Shown piece after piece: positions 15,215-18,208 of a stretch of 18,208 nt of DNA. Below the pieces are notes generated by a model, which was given only the letters and a program-made list of their open reading frames with translations, was not told the origin of the DNA and did no database searches. How positions within the stretch are numbered: the first letter of the stretch is position 1; every line of letters starts with the position of its first letter. The translations under genes and the position numbers were made by a program. The stretch is from a bacterium (GTDB taxonomy: Bacteria; Cyanobacteriota; Vampirovibrionia; Gastranaerophilales; Gastranaerophilaceae): the NCBI GenBank assembly GCA_004558955.1, contig SFZC01000067.1, positions 1 through 18,208 of the forward strand. The letters are read 5' to 3'.

Positions 15215-15763
15215 ATGGGAATAAAAAGAAAGTATAGTGTTGCTATTGTTTTATTAGGAGTGTTATTATTTCTCGGGTATTTGTCAACAACTGTAGAGTA
15301 TTCATTATACAGATTGTTAAGTTTTTATCTGTTTAATGAGTTCGCTGATGAAAATCCATATATTTCTTCAAAATGTTATGCCAATTTGGGTGTTTTTGAA
15401 AATTTAGACTCCGAAGCAAAAGGAATAATGAAATTATTATTAGATATTCCGGAAGCTAAAAAAGAACAAACTTGTGTTCAATTTATAAAAACTGATTATA
15501 GTTTGATAAGTTATGTAGTTTCGGGTTTTGATGAATATGCCAATAATAATGCAGAAAAGAATCTTTATTTATTAAGATTTATAATGACACATAAATCCAC
15601 TGTGTCAAAAAATACTTATGGGTATTCTTACAAGTGTAAAAGTTCAGACGCTGATGAGAAAGTTTGTGAAATTTTTGATAATGATGATAGTGTAGAAGAG
15701 CTGTATTTTAAAAAAGTTGGATTTAGGTGGTTGTTAATGAGAATAGAACAAAGAACGTTATAA
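15215..15763 (+). CDS. Membrane-anchored protein of unknown function
   Basis: A 182-aa protein starting directly after the preceding stop (TAA then ATG), with GGAG about 9 nt upstream. Residues 8-26 are an N-terminal transmembrane anchor preceded by KRK, so the remainder (about 150 aa) is probably outside the cytoplasm. The rest has four Cys residues (in SSKCYANL, EQTCVQF, SYKCKSS and EKVCEIF), which could form disulfides, and is Lys/Asp/Glu-rich. No family is recognised. Operon position suggests it acts with the TM2 protein and the small exported protein. Confidence 0.7.
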   Translation: MGIKRKYSVAIVLLGVLLFLGYLSTTVEYSLYRLLSFYLFNEFADENPYISSKCYANLGVFENLDSEAKGIMKLLLDIPEAKKEQTCVQFIKTDYSLISYVVSGFDEYANNNAEKNLYLLRFIMTHKSTVSKNTYGYSYKCKSSDADEKVCEIFDNDDSVEELYFKKVGFRWLLMRIEQRTL

Positions 15764-15792
15764 TAATTTCTTAGATTCACTTTTTATTATGA

Positions 15793-16020
15793 TTTTACGA
15801 CAGACCTGTTATCACTTGCAAGCCCGTACATATAAAGAAAAATGTTTGGATTGGCGTGAATGTTACTATTCTTGCAGGGGTTACGATTGGTGAAAATGCA
15901 ATAATTGGTGCAGGCTCTGTTGTAACAAAAGATGTTCCTGACAATGCCGTAGTTGTCGGTTGTCCTGCAAAAGTTATCAAATACTTAGACGGAGAAAGAT
16001 TCAAAAAATCCGATATGTAA
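15793..16020 (+). pseudogene. C-terminal remnant of a hexapeptide-repeat acetyltransferase
   Basis: Frame 15793-16020 encodes 75 residues that begin FYDRPVITCKPVHIKKNVWIG and continue with VTILAGVTIGENAIIGAGSV, VTKDVPDNAVVVGCPAKVIK and a normal C-terminal stop. This is the last left-handed beta-helix turns plus tail of a WbbJ/LacA-type sugar O- or N-acetyltransferase, normally 180-220 aa. A TGA directly precedes the remnant and no further homology is visible in any frame upstream, where the XRE/TM2 cluster ends 29 nt away. No start codon or ribosome binding site serves it. It looks like a gene whose 5' part was lost, plausibly when the neighbouring block was inserted. Confidence 0.82.
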
Positions 16021-16153
16021 TAAATTAGGCTTACGAATTAAAAGAGTTATACGGATTTATTCTTTTTAAGAATATTGGAAGTAGTGCTTCTAATCACTTA
16101 ACCTAGACACATTGACGAATTTATTTAATCAAAACTTGTCATATATTATTTGT

Positions 16154-16885
16154 ATGAAAAAGTTAGTGTCTTTATTATTGTTTTGTTTATTTGCTTTTAA
16201 CCTGCCGTTAGAGTGTATGGCGGAAACTTGTGATTGCGTTACCTCAACTGAGAATTTGGCTAATCCGAAATCGAAGGCTCCGTCAAGTGAAGTTGGTGTA
16301 ACTGATGATTGCTATATTTTAGTTAAGGGGAATGTTATAAAGGTTGCGTTTGATTGTAAGTTTTTGTCCGAATGTGCAAGTGACGGTGATGAGATAAGTT
16401 TTTATGTCCCCAAAGATATTTGTACTACTTGCGGAACAGTTGTGCTCCCGATGAATTCAAAATTTGTCGGATATGTGCGTGGAATTACAAAACAAAAAAT
16501 GCTTAATAAAAATGCAAGAGTTTATATAAGCTTGAATAAATTGGTGTTGCCTGACGGGACGGAACTAGAAGTTAAAGCAAAACCTTTTACGAAGGACTTT
16601 TCACTTGTGGAAAACGGTTGGATGACGGCGGGAAATTTAACGGCTTATACGGTAGGCTTCGGTGGAGTTGGTACAGGAGCAGGTGCAGGCTTGGCATTCA
16701 TTCCAAAACCTCATAAGATTGCGATTGGTGCAGCAGCGATTGGCTTGCCTGTCGGGTGTTTCATCGGGCTTGTTACAGGACTTGTAACCCCGGGACTGAA
16801 ATACCACGCTAAAGCGGGCGAAGAAATCTACATAATCCTCTGCGATGACCTCTCAATTCCAAAAGCTTGCGTAGAGGAGTATTGA
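16154..16885 (+). CDS. Exported Gly-rich hypothetical protein
   Basis: A 243-aa protein from ATG 16154. Residues 1-23 are a signal peptide (MKKLVSLLLFCLFAFNLP, cleavage near CMA before Glu24). The middle carries Cys pairs (TCDC; CTTC), then VLPMNSKFVGYVRG, RVYISLNKLVLPDG and a Gly/Ala-rich hydrophobic region (GGVGTGAGAGL, AIGAAAIGLPVGCFIGLVTGL) ending in KAGEEIYIILCDD. Order and sequence resemble a beta-rich outer surface or VirB10/TrbI-like module (an LP-G-x-x-F/L-x-G-Y motif), but this is weak inference. A TTG at 16112 would add 14 residues and has no ribosome binding site; the ATG has none either, and a possible -10 (TATATT, 16142-16147) is spaced for a leaderless message. Preceded by the acetyltransferase remnant, followed by tRNA-fMet. 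Confidence 0.72.
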   Translation: MKKLVSLLLFCLFAFNLPLECMAETCDCVTSTENLANPKSKAPSSEVGVTDDCYILVKGNVIKVAFDCKFLSECASDGDEISFYVPKDICTTCGTVVLPMNSKFVGYVRGITKQKMLNKNARVYISLNKLVLPDGTELEVKAKPFTKDFSLVENGWMTAGNLTAYTVGFGGVGTGAGAGLAFIPKPHKIAIGAAAIGLPVGCFIGLVTGLVTPGLKYHAKAGEEIYIILCDDLSIPKACVEEY

Positions 16886-16920
16886 AAATAGGTTATTTGA
16901 ATATTATTGGGATATTTTCA
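16883..16920. repeat. Inverted repeat at the gene end
   Basis: TGAAAATA / TATTTTCA (8-bp arms, 22-nt spacer) starts at the stop codon of the exported protein. No T run follows, so it is not a typical terminator. The remainder of 16921-17029 shows nothing I can name. Confidence 0.35.
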
Positions 16921-17029
16921 CATAGCTAAAATTTGTATATTCTGCTAATACTGACTTTGTTTGTTCGTTCCTTAAAGTTGGTTAAATAAACGGATTTTAA
17001 GAGTTGAAGTGAAAATAATTAATAAGTAC

Positions 17030-17081
17030 TTGATTTTTAAAATTTACGGAGCATAATATAGATGTTGAGTGTATTCCACTC
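17030..17081 (+). promoter_or_regulatory. Probable tRNA-fMet promoter and leader hairpin
   Basis: -35 TTGATT (17030-17035), 16-bp spacer, -10 CATAAT (17052-17057, 5 of 6). A small hairpin GAGTG / CACTC (17067-17081) lies in the predicted 5' leader before the tRNA. Confidence 0.5.
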
Positions 17082-17098
17082 ATGTACAAATTAAGTAT

Positions 17099-17175
<77 letters not shown>

Positions 17176-17182
17176 TTTCAGA

Positions 17183-17230
17183 GAAAAGTCTAAGACTTGT
17201 GTACGCATTGTGTATGGTCTTGGACTTTTC
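17183..17230. terminator. Long hairpin after tRNA-fMet, probable terminator
   Basis: 14-bp stem GAAAAGTCTAAGAC / GTCTTGGACTTTTC (one G-U) with a 20-nt loop that holds two copies of TTGTGTA. TTTTCGTTTT lies at the 3' edge on the plus strand. It may also end the convergent XRE transcript. Confidence 0.65.
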
Positions 17231-17283
17231 GTTTTAAAATATGCTATCTCGTAATAAAATAAAGAACACTTACTTGAAGTTCG

Positions 17284-17835
17284 TTAATGCTGTGATAATT
17301 TGAACGCAATAAAACTTTCAATTTCTTTAATATCGTCAGCATATAAGCCTTTAAGAAGTAGTAGTTTCCTAAATTTCTCGTCTGTTGATAAGTAAGAATT
17401 TCTGCTTATTGACTGCTCAAACAGAAATTGTTTTCTTTTAAGATTGTCTTTATAAAAGATTAGGCTAAATGCTGGACTTTCTACATCATGAGAATTCTTA
17501 ATTGAAACATTGAAACCTAAAGCGTTAGCTAATTTTATGAGGGTTTCAATTTTGGGTAATATGTTTCTTTTCTCGAGGTCATAGATTACTGTGTAACTAA
17601 CATCTGCCAATGCACCTAAGTCTCTTACGTTAAGATTTTTTCTCTCTCTTTCTCGTTGAAAAAAGTCTCTTATTTCTCCTTTTACTTCGTTTGTAGTATC
17701 TGAGTTTAACTCACATTTATCTCGTAGAGCTTCTCTTTTCTTTTGTACAATTTCTTTTCTTTCATGTAGAGCTTCTTTTCTACTTTTGATAATTCGATTA
17801 GTATTATCAGAGTTTGATTCAGGTTTATCTGTCAT
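17284..17835 (-). CDS. XRE-family regulator with a charged N-terminal extension (183 aa)
   Basis: Residues 54-110 form an XRE helix-turn-helix: IRDFFQRERERKNLNVRDLG then SYTVIYDLEKRNILPKIETL and KLANALGF. Residues 1-50 are highly charged and Lys/Glu/Arg-rich (for example KSRKEALHERKE and KKREALRDK), probably a coil. The C-terminal 70 residues have no named domain. The frame is open upstream, but the start is fixed at 17835 by AGGAGGT 5 nt before it and by a good promoter (TTGCTT, 16-bp spacer, TATAAT on the minus strand). Divergent from an excisionase-like gene across a region filled with dyads, it is the predicted repressor of that region, as in phage or integrative-element control circuits. 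Confidence 0.83.
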   Translation of the reverse strand: MTDKPESNSDNTNRIIKSRKEALHERKEIVQKKREALRDKCELNSDTTNEVKGEIRDFFQRERERKNLNVRDLGALADVSYTVIYDLEKRNILPKIETLIKLANALGFNVSIKNSHDVESPAFSLIFYKDNLKRKQFLFEQSISRNSYLSTDEKFRKLLLLKGLYADDIKEIESFIAFKLSQH

Positions 17836-17853
17836 GACACCTCCTATGACTGT

Positions 17854-17881
17854 ATTATAGCACAATGTTTGGAATAAGCAA
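17854..17881 (-). promoter_or_regulatory. Promoter of the 183-aa XRE regulator
   Basis: Minus strand: -35 TTGCTT (17881-17876), 16-bp spacer, -10 TATAAT (17859-17854, perfect). A TTG...CAA dyad (17869-17881) covers the -35, which suggests autoregulation. Confidence 0.75.
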
Positions 17882-17991
17882 CTGTTAAGAAAAGTAACAA
17901 TTTTTATTGTTTGTGATAACAAACTGTTGCGAATAGCAAAATAATATGTTATCTTGTAGTTGTGAATATCAAACTGTTGTTTATATACAAC
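17869..17991. promoter_or_regulatory. Operator array between divergent XRE and excisionase-like genes
   Basis: Six dyads: TTGGAATAAGCAA (17869-17881); AACAAT/ATTGTT, 4-bp spacer (17896-17911); GTTTGT/ACAAAC, 4-bp spacer (17909-17924); TTGC/GCAA, 5-bp spacer (17927-17939); TTGTGAATATCAA (17960-17972); GTTGT/ACAAC, 6-bp spacer (17976-17991). The third and fourth, and the fifth and sixth, form a direct repeat sharing AAACTGTTG. The last two overlap a possible rightward promoter TTGTGA (17960), 16-bp spacer, TATATA (17982-17987). Confidence 0.7.
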
Positions 17992-18005
17992 AAGAAAGGA
18001 CATGT

Positions 18006-18208
18006 ATGTTAAATACACCATTATTCCAAGGCTTTGGCACTCTTTCAATTAAAGATTTTGCTGAACAAATAGGAAAACCGACAAGTACAATTTATACATG
18101 GTTACGCAACGGAAACATTCCAAAAGAATGCTTTACGAAAATAGGTAAATGTATATTTGTACGCATTGAACCCATGAAGAAGTTTTTGAACGGCGAACTT
18201 ATAGAGTA
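18006..18208 (+). CDS. Excisionase-like HTH DNA-binding protein, partial (3' end outside window)
   Basis: The frame is open from ATG 18006 to the window end (67 codons plus 2 nt). AAAGGA lies 5 nt upstream. The residues read KDFAEQIGKPTSTIYTWLRN then GNIPKECFTKIGKCIFVRIE, an HTH_17/excisionase-type winged helix (a Y/TWxRxGxIP pattern followed by KIG-type beta residues). Such small proteins bind att or control regions of integrative elements. Position next to tRNA-fMet and divergent from an XRE repressor supports that role. The integrase expected with it would lie beyond the window, so this is inference. Confidence 0.72.
   Translation, partial: MLNTPLFQGFGTLSIKDFAEQIGKPTSTIYTWLRNGNIPKECFTKIGKCIFVRIEPMKKFLNGELIE

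Noticed and set aside
16886..17029. CRISPR-like or other repeat array
   Set aside because: No regularly spaced repeats anywhere in the window.
17201..17210. GTACGCATTG also found near 18159, as a possible att core
   Set aside because: Only 10 bp, in a hairpin loop and inside a coding region; probably coincidence.
17836..18048. N-terminal extension of the XRE protein
   Set aside because: It would run through the operator array and promoter; the strong AGGAGGT site sets the start at 17835.

Overview
The window is an AT-rich bacterial chromosome segment. Its gene content best fits a gut non-photosynthetic cyanobacterial relative (Melainabacteria/Vampirovibrionia, order Gastranaerophilales). 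The reasons are a glycogen-type GlgC, a GH77 MalQ, and several long lineage-type proteins without clear homologues (membrane pairs, and proteins that start without a signal peptide and carry short FGS/FTA-like motifs). This placement is inference; no rRNA is present to confirm it.

Layout. 1-1470: a terminator from an upstream gene, then glgC with its own promoter. 1562-2771: two translationally coupled, probably membrane-bound proteins of unknown function. 2760-3897 (minus): an ECF sigma factor and its zinc-binding, membrane-anchored anti-sigma factor. 4001-6822 (minus): tRNA-Lys(CTT), malQ and an exported TPR/NHL protein, probably one transcript. 6911-7030 (minus): a strong promoter and terminator about 85 nt apart with no ORF between them, a candidate new small RNA. 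7172-8611: a 479-aa protein with helical ends. 8692-12636 (minus): a TIGR02757/DUF2400 protein, a UshA-like metallophosphatase gene broken by an exact 43-bp tandem duplication, and a large protein with a possible papain-like Cys/His/Asn triad. 12714-13859: a stand-alone OLD-like TOPRIM protein and tRNA-Glu(TTC), whose promoter starts inside the end of the TOPRIM gene.

The right part looks accessory. After tRNA-Glu come an XRE regulator, a divergent zinc-ribbon/TM2 gene and two small exported or anchored proteins, separated by a 23-bp palindrome that covers the predicted promoter. This block ends at a hexapeptide acetyltransferase that keeps only its last 75 codons. An exported protein and initiator tRNA-fMet follow. 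Beyond that tRNA lie a second XRE regulator, a 120-bp regulatory region packed with TTG...CAA dyads, and a divergent excisionase-like HTH gene cut by the window end. That arrangement is typical of the control region of an integrated element next to a tRNA.

Functional links. glgC and malQ point to alpha-glucan storage and turnover. The sigma/anti-sigma pair probably forms an envelope-stress or surface-signal switch. The most notable signals are the 43-bp duplication, the orphan small RNA and the two operator arrays.
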